From positions 22,173-86,172 of the forward strand of contig NW_026970977.1 of the NCBI RefSeq assembly GCF_963678635.1: a DNA stretch of 64,000 nt, given 5' to 3'. Position numbers and translations under genes: made by a program. Origin of the DNA: Symsagittifera roscoffensis (Eukaryota > Xenacoelomorpha > Acoela > Convolutidae). Each line of letters opens with the position of its first letter. Position 1 is the first letter of the stretch. Of the stretch, positions 34,601 through 44,554 are shown piece after piece. Under the pieces are notes generated by a model. It was not told the origin of the DNA. It saw only the letters and a program-made list of their open reading frames with translations, and made no database searches.

Positions 34601-36900
34601 CATTGAACACTTGTGTTAAGATGCTGAGGGAAGGCGATGAGCGAGCGAAAGCCTTACTTTTGCTAGCACTGCTAGATATGCAGCAAAGCAAACCGATGAG
34701 GGTGAATATGAAAGAACCCGAGGAGTTAGAGCCCATGAGAAAGATAGATGAAATCAGGAGATTTTCAAACAAGGAGCTGAGACTCACTAAAGAATCTATG
34801 GGGACACTGCCGAAATCCAGTGAATACTGTGGACCGATCAAGAAGAAATCGTATAGCTACGTATCCGGAATCATAGGGATAGCGTACAACCCTTTCCTGA
34901 GTGAAGACATACGCGATTGCTTCTTCAATTACGAGCAGGCAGTGTTACTAAGATTCTGGAAGTCCAGAATTGTAACGATTAAGAGCGTTAACAATCCACA
35001 GGCCAAATTGGGATTGGTCTTGGAAGAAGAGGTGACTGCACCTTCCGTACCAAAATCCGACAAAAGAGTGGAGTTTGGGTTGGGATTCTCAGATGAATTA
35101 CTGAGAACGAGCTTGATGGCAGTGTGGGAATTGATGAGGCCATCATGGTGTCCTAGTCCCAACGCTGACTCGATATTACGGGCGACACAAGACGTGCAGA
35201 GGGAACTGAATGCAGACTGTAACCTGCGTGACCTTAACATCATATATAATGTGATGATAACGGCCTCTAGGAGCAACGGAGAAGATAAAGTGGAGTTGCC
35301 TGGCTGGGGACCAGAAGACTGAGTCAAACCTGGTAGCTGTCTGGCGGAAGTCTGTGGACTGGAGGGTCACGTTTGTGGAGGTCTGGACTGTGTGAAGACC
35401 CTAGAGAAACAACACAAGCAATTGACGGTATTGTTTGGGAACGTCGTGATGAAAACAAGAACAGAAACAGAACTGATAGCGGATTGCCATGGAGGAACCG
35501 AGGTGAATCTAGTGACTGCACCAGGATTCTACAGCATGTTTGGTTCTCTAGAGTCACTATTGAATCTAGAACAGAGACATGAGATGGTCACAGCCATCAG
35601 TGTAGAAGTATTCCCAGGAGTTCTGCAGACTGAGCAGAAGTGGAGGAAAATGGAGGGAAAATGGAGGGAAGCGATCGAGACGGAAATGAACATCAGATAC
35701 AGTGAGACTTATTGTAGACCATCAGGAGCACGATATTTGGTGGGTTCGACATTGGCTCCAATGTGCAAGAGCAGATACCCAGTACATTTCGTAGCCGTGG
35801 ATGTAAAGAGTACGAGAACGATCGTGGATCAAGCCTTCTCAGTGCCGAAGTGTGTGAGACTGGCGAGAATGTCCGAGAAATCTTACGAGTTGCTATGTAA
35901 GATGTTCTCAGCAGTTCCAGAGAGAACCAAGGAGGAATTGGAGTCAATACTAGGAAAGAAGTTCATGGGATACGTGAGCGGGAACTTCAGTGACTTTGAG
36001 AGACAGAAACAGAGAGGATCAACTGTCACAGATTACAATACAGTAGACGAGAATGATGAAGTCCACCGAGTGATGATGGAAGTGGAACCATTACTGGAAG
36101 CTTCGGGAAAACGTAATTGGAGGATCATCATGTTGACACATGACGAGTTTCCCTGCCACTGCTTGCTGCAGACCTGGTGGTATCCCAAGCGTAGTAAACT
36201 GGTGTTGATCTGGGACTCTGGAGAGCTGCTCTCCATGGGTTTATCAGACGCATCACAGCCCATAACAATAGTAATAGCGGGAGTTATGATGGTGATACGA
36301 TGGCTGGAAGCTCACGTAAGAGAGAACAATAGACAGGAAGCGCCGACGAGAGAACAGTTGCGGAAATTAGATTGTCTAAAAGATTTAGATCTTTTTGAGA
36401 CAATGTGCAAAATTCTAAACATTCCGATGGTAGTGAAGAAGATATGGGCAAGAAAACGATTGATGCCATGGTTCAGAGCTAACATGACTGCATGGTTGTA
36501 CGAATATGCTAAAAAGCATATGTCGAAGCACGGCAGAGTGTACAGTGAATATCAGCTGGACATTGGAGCAGGAGCTTTCAAGCGAGCTCTCGTGACTCAT
36601 CGGAATGCAGTGACCACTGCTGTGAAAAGTATTTCCAGGACAAGTGAACGTAGTGGAAAGGAGAAGACAGAGATGTTGTAGGAAGATTTGGAGAGAAATG
36701 TGACGTTGTGTCTCCACACCAGCTTCTGCAGGAACAGAGAATCTAACGTGGATCCCCTACCTTGTTGCAAACAGAGGGTAGAAGAGCAGAAGTGTTGGAG
36801 GACGTCTTCCAACAGCGTCAGGATAGCTAATGACGTGTTGCAGGATACAGAAACTGAGAGTGCAGAGTCAGTGTCACAGGAGGAGGAAATGGAACATTGA
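28630..36900 (+). pseudogene. ORF-L, unit 2 to 3' end (most complete copy)
   Basis: This copy can be followed for 8.27 kb (about 2,750 codons) through a TGA at 29722 (SGNH deletion joint), a frameshift near 30895, TAG 32000, a frameshift near 33450, TAG 34585, TGA 35320 and TAG 36679, to TGA at 36898. Each break leaves the downstream protein in the same or an adjacent frame. Regions: coiled coil (about 29080-29300); second GxND region (about 30730); helical region (31540-31900); 488-codon segment with acidic tail (32024-33490); 397-codon segment (33394-34587); then the part shared with the relative at 54518-57036, including A-F-S-V-P-K-C-V-R-L-A-R-M and H-D-E-F-P-C-H-C-L-L-Q. No signal peptide was seen. 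It is a structural or env-replacement candidate by position only; function unknown. Confidence 0.75.
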
Positions 36901-37707
36901 CGAATGGCCGAAAAACGAGATGCAAAAAGAGACAAAATTAGAAGAATTTAGAAGTTTTAGAACTTCTAAACGACGAAAAAAGAAGGAAACAAAGGAGTGA
37001 TGAAGAAAAAGTTAAAACTCAGAATCGTTTTATGTGTGTGAAAAAACTCAAGGGAGAAACTAAGCAACCAAGTTGTAATTGAAAACTGAAACATTTAGTT
37101 GAGTTTTGAAGTTGTTGCATTTATAAATTTGCATTTTGGTTTTAGTTAAGTGGCTTTAGAGACACTTACTTACTATTTATTTAGAAAGGCTTGAGTGAAA
37201 GAGTATATTTAAATATTCCAGCCTGCATGATTGTTTTTAATCAGCTAGGAGAACTGATCACTTTGTGGTGACATGAAAGGCTTGGTTAATCTCTCGAAGA
37301 GGGAGATTGTTTCATTGTTCTTTCTAACCACAGAGTTTCTTAGTTTTAATATTCAGGACAATAACAAGCGAGATTTCCGAAGGGAAGGAGCATAGTAGGA
37401 TAATTTTAGCTTGTTGGTTGGCAGGACTGTCCTGCAAACCAACATCTTTTAAATCTAGGAGAAAAAATTTTAATCAGGACGTTGACATTGGAAGTCGGAA
37501 AATATGTTTTTATCTTAGGTCATATCCTCAATGTGCAGATTAATGAATTATTTGAAGGCTATAGTGATGTAGTATGATGCCATTTATATTCTGCAGTGAG
37601 TCAATGTGACGTGGATAAAAGTAATTTCGTGCATTTTGTAAATTCTGTTCGATGACACTGTACCTTTTTTACGAACATTGCGAGATTCAATGAGGACATT
37701 GACCGGT
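36901..37707 (+). other. 3' untranslated region, copy B
   Basis: Homologous to 4127-4919. The TTTAGAAGTT...AACTTCTAAA hairpin is at about 36946-36969. No conserved coding frame. Confidence 0.7.
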
Positions 37708-37721
37708 CTGTCCGGGGAGTA
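37708..37721 (+). promoter_or_regulatory. Polypurine tract, copy B
   Basis: CTGTCCGGGGAGTA directly before the 3' LTR, identical to the tract at 4920-4933. Confidence 0.75.
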
Positions 37722-38646
37722 TGTGACATTCGACCAGAATGGGTCAAAATGCAGATTCAACATATTCAAAATTTTAGCAGTGAACCTTCCGAATTGGCGA
37801 TTTTGAGGGAATAAGAGCGTTATTGGAACGATTAGCCAAACGGTGAGGGCTAGAATATTCTGGTATTTTGAAATTTTAAAAATTCGAATTGTGACGTCAT
37901 ATTTCTGAGAAACGTCAGAAACGGCCATGTTGGCAAAAAAGTCGGAGAAAGACACAACAACGATAGTTGCGACGACGACAACAACGAGAAAATTGAGAAT
38001 CAGAATCAGAGAAAAGCAGAAGTAACAGAGACCGCTCCAAATTGCAACTATTGTATCGCTACAATAGTTGCAAGGCAGTTGCTAACAACAGTGAGGGGTG
38101 GAAACCAGCCTTCCGGGTTACAGAGAAAATCAAGCTTAATGTGCTTGATTCAGTGGATTCGAGAATCAGGAGGGGTTTCGGGACTGAAACTTTTATCATC
38201 TTATATGAATTTTTAGCTTCCCTGTCATGTCCTGATTTGAATTTAATTAACATTTGAATTCATTTTGCTAGAATGAGAAGCTAGGATTTGGGGGAAAGGG
38301 TTGATCCATCTTCGATGGAGATGATGATTTTTATCTGCTGAACAAAAACAATAAAAAATTCAATAAGTAGTAGTAGCCCTGTTTTTAGGAGTGACCTCGT
38401 GGTCTGGGGATACTGAGACCCAGCCATGAGCTCACTATTTCTGCATGAAATTAAGTTAATTTGAGTGTTTTGACCGAAGCCGAAAGCAGTAACGTTTTTT
38501 GTCGACCCGATGTTAGAAAGACCACCGAAAGTGCTGGCTTGGTAGAGACGGTGAAAAGCATGCAAAGCTCTGTTTAGACGTTAGCCAGTCGTCTTAGGGC
38601 TTAGTTTTGTTCTCCGTCGGTATGTATCTTCCGGGCTAATGTTACA
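37722..38646 (+). repeat. 3' LTR, copy B (925 bp)
   Basis: TGTGACATTCG...ATGTTACA, closely similar to the 5' LTR at 6401-7324. AATAAA at 38350-38355, hairpin at 38042-38073. The two LTRs differ at a modest number of sites, so the insertion is not brand-new. Confidence 0.92.
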
Positions 38647-38673
38647 AAACCCAGTCATTGCATTGTTCAAAGT

Positions 38674-41548
38674 TTAGTTTTCAGTTATAAGTGTAAGTTT
38701 ATTCACGTCTCTACAGTTGTTGCATTCGCATAAAATGCGCCAAGTGCATAAGTCTGATTCGTTGTAACGAGTTTTGAAAAACTTTGTGTACATTCCTAGA
38801 AGTCTGTTTTTGCATGCAGGGTCAAACAATATGTCACATTTGAAGTAATCGTTGTACTGATTAGCAAGACGACATGCCCGAAACCAGAAATCCGACTCGC
38901 ACTTCTTCAGACGCATTTGTTTGCAGACGAAGTTTCGTGTCATTTGAGCTCTTCGGTTTCCAACGTCAGTGATGCTTACATGGCTTCTCCAGTCGATGTC
39001 AACTTTTCCAGCTAGTATTTTTGCAAACAGCAGTCCAACATGAAGCTCTTGGTATAGAGACAAAGGAAGGAGGTTAAGTTTCACGAGTTTGTCTTTATAG
39101 GAGATATGGCTATTGCTTGTCATGAAACTCCACGAGATCGCTTTCCGCTGCACACTTTCTATGATTCCTAAGTCACCTTTTGATGGTTTCCAGATAGCTG
39201 AACTGTAGCACAGAATTGGCACAACGTAAGAGATATATGCGTTTTTTCTGGTCGCGAAATTCGCCTTTGAGAGATTCCTTTTGAGTACGAAGAGAGCGTG
39301 TCAGGCTTTTTCAGTCATTTTTTGCGTGTTGCGTCCAAGAGAGCGTGTCGGTTATCAGAATGCCCAGATCTTTCATTACTTCAGTGGTTTCGAAGCTGTA
39401 ACTGGGGAGGGCAATCGTAGCTGATCCTTTGATACAGAGGACTTTACTTTTCGTCAGGTTCATTGACATGCAGTTTTCCTCGCACCACCTCCAAAGTCTC
39501 CTAACATCTATGTTGAGAGTTAAAGGGTTGTCTCCAACAATTGTGTAGTCGTCTGCATAACCAAATGTTGCGGACATAACACAGGACGGTAGATCATTTA
39601 TGAAGACTAGGAAGAGAAGCGGCCCGAGTATAGAGCCCTGGGGAACGCCGCTGAAGACTTCCAGCTTTCCGGAAATTGTGTCATTCAGCCTCACTGTTTG
39701 CTTCCGGTTCGAGAGGTAGCTGTGTATCAGAGATAAACAATTTACTCCTTATCCAGAAGTCGATAATTTCTCCATGAGGATTCCGTGCGAGACTTTTTCA
39801 AAAGCCTTTTTAAAGTCCAAGTAGAAGGTGTTCAGGTAGTTGCAGTTTGGCAAATCTAGGCAGCTAAATCTCTCGTTAGATACTCTATTAGGTTTGTTAT
39901 CGTCGATCGTTTAGGTCTAAAACCGTGTTGGTCTGGTGTTAGGGTTGGGTAGACAATTGGGGCCAGTTTATCAAATAATAGTTTCTCAAGCTGTTTTGAC
40001 ACTGCTGAGAGCAGGCTGATCGGTCTGTAATTTGATACGTCTTGTTTCTTTCCGCCTTTGAAAATGGGTGCAATTTTGCTGATATTCCATTTTGTTGGAA
40101 ATATCGCTTTATTTGAAATCAAGTTGAACAGTAAGTGAAGTGATTTTGGTAGTGACTTTGAGAGGTTTTTCAGAAGAGTATTACCGATCATGTCTGGTCC
40201 ATTTGCCTTATTTACGTGCAGCTCGTTCAGGGCATCTTCTATTTCATCGATTGTGAAATTGATAATGTTCAGAAGAACGTTATCATGTCATTCTGCTTTC
40301 CCAACGTTGGCGATTCGTGTGAAAACTGATTGAAAATATATGTTAAACAATTCAGCTTTTTGAGCGTCTGTATTGGCTATTTTTTGATCTAGGAAGATCT
40401 CTGAAGGGATCATGCGTGACTTGGTGATCGATTTCAGATATCGTTGTATTTCGCTAAATTTCCCATTCTCAAAAACCTTTATTTCGTGGAGATGCTGGTC
40501 ATTTTGAAGGGACAGTGTTAGTTCAGTTTGCAGATTTTCAATTTTGCCTTCGTTCGATGGGGTAGGTTTTCGCTGATTTTTAAATTGGAGTGTATTTAAT
40601 TTCTTGATAAGGTTGGAGGAATCGCTTCCCACCCAAGGAGCTAGTTCAGACCTGTTTTTTGTAGTGATAGGTAGCAGGTCTTGTAGTATTTCGTATAACC
40701 ACTCGTACCAATGATCGAGCTTCAGTTCAACGTTGCTCAAGCAAAATGGTTGGAAGGGGTGTTGACGAATGAATTCATTCTTTTCTTCCCAGTTTGCTTT
40801 CTTGTTCGCGAAGATGCCAAAATCTAGTTTTTGTTTGATGGCTGGTGTCTTTTTATAAACAGGTCGGTAGTCAAATGAGACTTTGGCATGGAGTGGCAAA
40901 TGGTCGGAACTGAATAGACTACTCAGACGGTTGTCAAGTTTTACGCTGGTGACAAATTGCGGTTTGTTACTAAGGAGAATGTCTAGTGATTTTCCATCAG
41001 GGGTTTTTATTAGTTGTTGGAAGTTTGACTCACAGAGTTCGTCAAGAATTGACTGCTCATCTAGAGAAGTTGAAGTCATTGACGGCCAGTGAGTACAGTT
41101 AAAATTTATATCTCCAACTATATACGAACAAATTGCACTTTGTTCAAATTGCTTACGCCTCAGGAACTTTAGGAGTTCGATTAGATCTTAGATTCCCCAT
41201 GTGTAGTAACTGTTTGAAGGAGCGCTGTAGATGCAGCATATTAAAATCGACTCGTTCAGTGATATGCGGATGACAACACAATCTTGAAACGCGGAATTGA
41301 TTTAGCTACTTGGAATGTTACGGTTTACTGATATGAGTACGCCACCATGTTTTGTCAAGCCTTTGTCACTCGGTCTGTCATTTCGGTGGATAACGTAGTT
41401 TGTCAGAAAAAGTGCAGCGTCGCCGATGCTTTCTGTCAACCAGGTTTCAGTTAGGCAGATGACTTGATAAGCGTTTTTACTTGGACAGCATTAGAGAAGG
41501 TTGTCCGTCGTTGATACTCAAGAATACTTCTGACATTTTAAACAAGGA
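38674..41548 (-). pseudogene. LINE-1 ORF2: AP endonuclease + reverse transcriptase
   Basis: Start codon proposed at 41548 (M-N-I-L-V, then a stop), aligned with the start of LINE-2 ORF2. Endonuclease motifs: T-E-T-W about 41430, V-G-D-I-N-F about 41120, S-D-H-L-P about 40900. RT: Y-R-P-I-S-L-L-S about 40020, G-V-P-Q-G-S-I-L-G-P about 39640, F-G-Y-A-D-D at 39551-39571. The C terminus has C-x6-C-x-C-x2-C-R-D (about 38700-38740). At least five frameshifts or stops separate the open pieces (40288-41079, 39856-40191, 39311-39694, 38674-39222). It nicked target DNA and copied the LINE RNA; now inactive. Confidence 0.88.
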
Positions 41549-41565
41549 TATTCATTCGCTGCTAG

Positions 41566-42453
41566 TCAATTGAGTTCTTCGGGATCTGGAAGTTTCTCTT
41601 TTATCCACTTTCCACCTTTTCGAATGTACAGAGTTGCATCGTGGACTCTTATGATCTTTCTGTCTACAGATTTGTCGCTGATAAGTTGCCTTCTTCTGAC
41701 GAGGGCAAGGTTTTCTTGATCAGCTTCTTCCTTCGTCAGTTGTCGGCTGAGGAAAATTGATTGAGGGGAGTTTTTCAGTTTCCTCGCAGATAGCAATATC
41801 ATTCGTCGTTGGTTTGCATTGGGCACTTTTAATAGGATTGTTCTTATCTTGTTCTCGTCATATCGACCCAGGCGTATGACATCGCCAATTGAGGCATTCA
41901 CATCCATATGGGTCAATACTTTTTGAACTTCGGCGAGATCGTGTTCTTGGCTCAATCTTGCTTCCTTCTCCGTTGATTCAGGGATTCCTCGTATGCGAAT
42001 GCCATCGAGTTCCTCGGCGAGTTTCGGTGGCGGTTTTTGGCGACTGGCAATTGAGCTAGGTTGGGTTGGATAATCTGAATCAGGTTGTTTTGTGTTTAGC
42101 AGCGTTTTGATTTCAGTCACTGTTTTTTTGAGGTCAGTCATTTCGTTTTCCAGGGTTTTCATTTGAGTTTCTCGAAGATCTTTTGAGGTTGTAGTTTCAT
42201 GGGCAGCTTGGGTCAAATTATGTTGACGTTTTTCTTCAACGCATTTGTTGCACATCAATAGAGCATTTTTTTCTAAGGCTGGTACTCCATTGACAGCGGC
42301 TTCACTTAGACCAGTGCAGTCTTCATTCAGGTGCATTCGACAGCCACAGCAAAAGCAGTCAAAAGAGCTTTCATTTATACGGATTTTCTCGCAGCACGTA
42401 CTACAAGAATCAGAGACTGACTTGACCCGATTTCGGGTGTAATGTTTAGACAT
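41566..42453 (-). CDS. LINE-1 ORF1 protein (PHD-like zinc finger, RNA-binding)
   Basis: 295 codons, open. N-terminal C-x2-C...C-x2-C...H...C...C-x2-C finger of the PHD type (residues about 18-72), a coiled segment (about 95-120), then a domain with I-R-I-R-G-I-P-E and V-I-R-L-G-R-Y typical of LINE ORF1 RNA-binding (RRM-like) folds. It would package the LINE RNA. It ends in UGA followed by CUAG (41568-41562), a strong readthrough context; ORF2 begins 13 nt downstream of the stop in another frame. Intact although ORF2 is ruined, so probably not under selection. Confidence 0.8.
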   Translation of the reverse strand: MSKHYTRNRVKSVSDSCSTCCEKIRINESSFDCFCCGCRMHLNEDCTGLSEAAVNGVPALEKNALLMCNKCVEEKRQHNLTQAAHETTTSKDLRETQMKTLENEMTDLKKTVTEIKTLLNTKQPDSDYPTQPSSIASRQKPPPKLAEELDGIRIRGIPESTEKEARLSQEHDLAEVQKVLTHMDVNASIGDVIRLGRYDENKIRTILLKVPNANQRRMILLSARKLKNSPQSIFLSRQLTKEEADQENLALVRRRQLISDKSVDRKIIRVHDATLYIRKGGKWIKEKLPDPEELN

Positions 42454-42543
42454 CTTAAAATCTTAAAAGGGGCTCAGAGCCAGAGACTCGATGAGCACGC
42501 CTGTTGAGATTTTAAGGTTTACGACTCAGATTTGCGTACCTGA

Positions 42544-43125
42544 TTAGAATTTTTGCCGTTTAGCTTTGCGCTTCTCGGCAGCCGTTTGACGCTTCGTGCC
42601 ACGTGTTTTGAAGATTCTATTGAAGTCGGGAAAATAGTGCAGGACAGTAGCTAGAGTCCTCGACTCTATGTCAGCAGCCTGGTGCAGTTTTCGGTATTTG
42701 GCAATTAACGATTCGTCAATTCTTTCGGAAGCACTGATAATATGCTTGGTCACGTCGATGACGTAACAGACTAATGAATTTAGAAGATTGTCGAATATGT
42801 AGGGAGCACCTTTGCGTTGACAGGTAACGACGCAAAAGAGGTTTGGAATAGTCTTAAGGGTTGCAATCAGTTCTTCGATTGTTTGTGGTATGTTGCCTTT
42901 TTTCGGGTGCGATGTTATTGTGTTGTTCAATAAATCGTGCCAGAGAACAATTTTGCAGTTCCTGAGAGGGGTTGATGAAAGATAATCGATGCAGTAATTT
43001 GACGTGCTAGGGTCAAGATTCAGTCCAGGGAAAGAGTGAACAGGATCAGCAAGCTTATCTTGTTCCGATTGTTCAAGTTTATTGATGGAATGGTAAAGAG
43101 AACTTGCACCTACTATTTTGATCAT
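42544..43125 (-). CDS. Extra ORF in front of LINE-1 ORF1, 193 aa, unknown
   Basis: Open frame with ATG at 43125 and a basic C-terminal tail (K-R-K-A-K-R-Q-K). It has a hydrophobic strand followed by W-H-D-L-L-N-N-T, which resembles the block III G-x-N-D region of SGNH hydrolases, and starts M-I-K-I-V-G-A-S-S, possibly in place of the block I G-D-S. I do not recognise it securely. It lies 90 bp before ORF1 on the same strand, so it may be an ORF0 of the LINE; LINE-2 has nothing comparable in front. Confidence 0.5.
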   Translation of the reverse strand: MIKIVGASSLYHSINKLEQSEQDKLADPVHSFPGLNLDPSTSNYCIDYLSSTPLRNCKIVLWHDLLNNTITSHPKKGNIPQTIEELIATLKTIPNLFCVVTCQRKGAPYIFDNLLNSLVCYVIDVTKHIISASERIDESLIAKYRKLHQAADIESRTLATVLHYFPDFNRIFKTRGTKRQTAAEKRKAKRQKF

Positions 43126-43750
43126 AAGGTATAGAGACTAAGAAAAATAAAAAAATAAAGTTGGAATTAACATAGCTGATTGGGAACTGGGATGGTGAAC
43201 ACAGCAAGTCGGGAGCCGTCCATAGTGTAATTCCACCCAGTTTCCAGTGATAAGTAATCCAGAAAATATCGTCGTGATCAAACTTTTCAACAATTCAACA
43301 TTGACTATTGGGGCCATCGCGGCTGCCCTTTGTATTCATATTTTAACTGAAATCTATTTAATAAGTTAACAACCCGATACAATAGTTCCTTTTAATTCCC
43401 TTTAAAGCGGTCCTTTTTCCGCGATAATGAAAGTTAATCGTCCTAATTCCTAAACTTTCCTTTTTCGTCCTAGTTTCATGTGGATATCTTTTCCTGGCTT
43501 TCTTTGTTTTCCTCGAAGAATTGTCATGCTAATAAAAGTTTGTTATTAAAACTCAACCAAAGGATTTCACACATTTGTTTGAACAAACACTTGGTTTGCG
43601 TCAACTAGTTTATTTGCCTGAAGCTATTTATATTAAAACAGTGATTGAGCCCAATACGAACATGTAATTAGTGGTAAATTGGTAAAAACCAAAACAAGTT
43701 TAAGCCGAAGTATAAAAAGAACGAGCAGGAAAAATCTTCTCAAAATATGT
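43126..43750. other. Spacer between LINE-1 and the Polinton polymerase
   Basis: A/T-rich, no gene or repeat recognised. The 5' end of LINE-1 and the 3' end of the polymerase gene must lie in or near it. Confidence 0.5.
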
Positions 43751-44531
43751 TTAAAGTATATAATGTTTATTGTTTTGGTTTTCTTTGCGCTGTTTTTTAG
43801 ACTGTCTTTCTTCTGAAGCTTCCGATAAAATGAATGAGTTATTTACAAGGGGACGCTCGAGGACTCGGCTACTAGAAGCTTCTTCTTCTCGCAGTTCTGT
43901 TTCTGAGTAGTGCCGCTGTAAAAAACCCCAATCCGGAAGTTGAAATTCGGGCGAACTGTTATCAATTTCATTGTATGAGTTGGCCCACTCGGTGTCCATG
44001 TAAATGTCTTCTAGAAATGCTTTTTCTACTTCGGCTGTATGGCCAAAGGGCACTGTCGAAATCCTGTCGAAAAGGAGAAAACGTTTTGAGTCGAATGGTG
44101 ATAATGCAAGTTTGTTTTGTTTCACTGTCATATTGGTGTGACCTTTCGAAACTATATTATAATTGTACACTCTCATTGATTTCCCAGTGAATAATGTGTC
44201 CCTGAAAGTTTGGTGGACCAGTTTGCGCTGTGCAATACGTTTTATTCCTTTAGCACTCAATTTTTGAGTGCCTTCTAAACAGAACCAAAATTTTTGTTCT
44301 TTCCTACAAGGCAGGGGATAATTTCATATCACTTCAGCAACTCAATTTATACCAAGCAAAACTCATTTCACCAAAAAATAGTAGAAGACTCTAAATTATG
44401 ATTAAAAACGAGGACAAGAGAAGAAACATGTTCTCAGATAAATTAACGTTTAGGCAACGTTGTACAATGTGTTGCCTAAGTTAGCTAAATGCCCATAGTT
44501 TATTGCAACAAAGTAAGGAAGAGAGGTAGGT

Positions 44532-44554
44532 TGGTGGTGGTGGTGGTGGTGGTG
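44532..44554. repeat. (TGG)n microsatellite
   Basis: About seven TGG units, followed by a T run, inside the decayed polymerase gene. Confidence 0.9.

Larger units (their letters stand above)
24681..34743 (+). repeat. Tandem duplication, unit 2 (10,063 bp)
   Basis: Second unit of the duplication. The right edge is where unit 1 jumps back to the integrase linker, whereas unit 2 continues through ORF-L. Differences from unit 1 include a 9-bp CGACTCTCC gain near 29600, 2-bp differences near 24845 and 31533 and the integrase Asp-to-Tyr change. Confidence 0.93.
6401..38646 (+). mobile_element. Giant LTR retrotransposon copy B (32.2 kb, Ty3/gypsy-like, defective)
   Basis: It is bounded by two LTRs in the same orientation (6401-7324 and 37722-38646) and inserted in LINE-1. 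The flanks ...CATAAAA and AAACCCAG... correspond to a single CATAAAACCCAG in the unoccupied LINE copy at 58664-58681, giving a 3-4 bp A-run target duplication. Content: leader, gag-protease, RNase H, integrase, macrodomain, ORF-L, 3' UTR and PPT. A 10.05-kb tandem duplication accounts for a third of its length. RT is missing and every gene has stops or frameshifts, so it is non-autonomous. Confidence 0.92.
38647..43125 (-). mobile_element. LINE-1 body (non-LTR retrotransposon, decayed)
   Basis: On the minus strand, in order: an extra ORF (43125-42544), ORF1 with PHD-like zinc finger (42453-41566) and a broken endonuclease-RT ORF2 (41548-38674). The 3' UTR continues at 6400-6341 beyond the inserted LTR element and ends in (TTA)n. 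Its C-terminal C-x-C-x2-C-R-D motif and gene order match LINE-2 at 59.5-63.3 kb, so both belong to one superfamily (EN-RT, CR1/Jockey-like). Confidence 0.88.

Noticed and set aside
698-36900. Alternative genetic code or programmed readthrough explaining all ORF-L stops
   Set aside because: All three stop codons occur, together with frameshifts and deletions, and the relative has sense codons at two of the positions. Decay is simpler.
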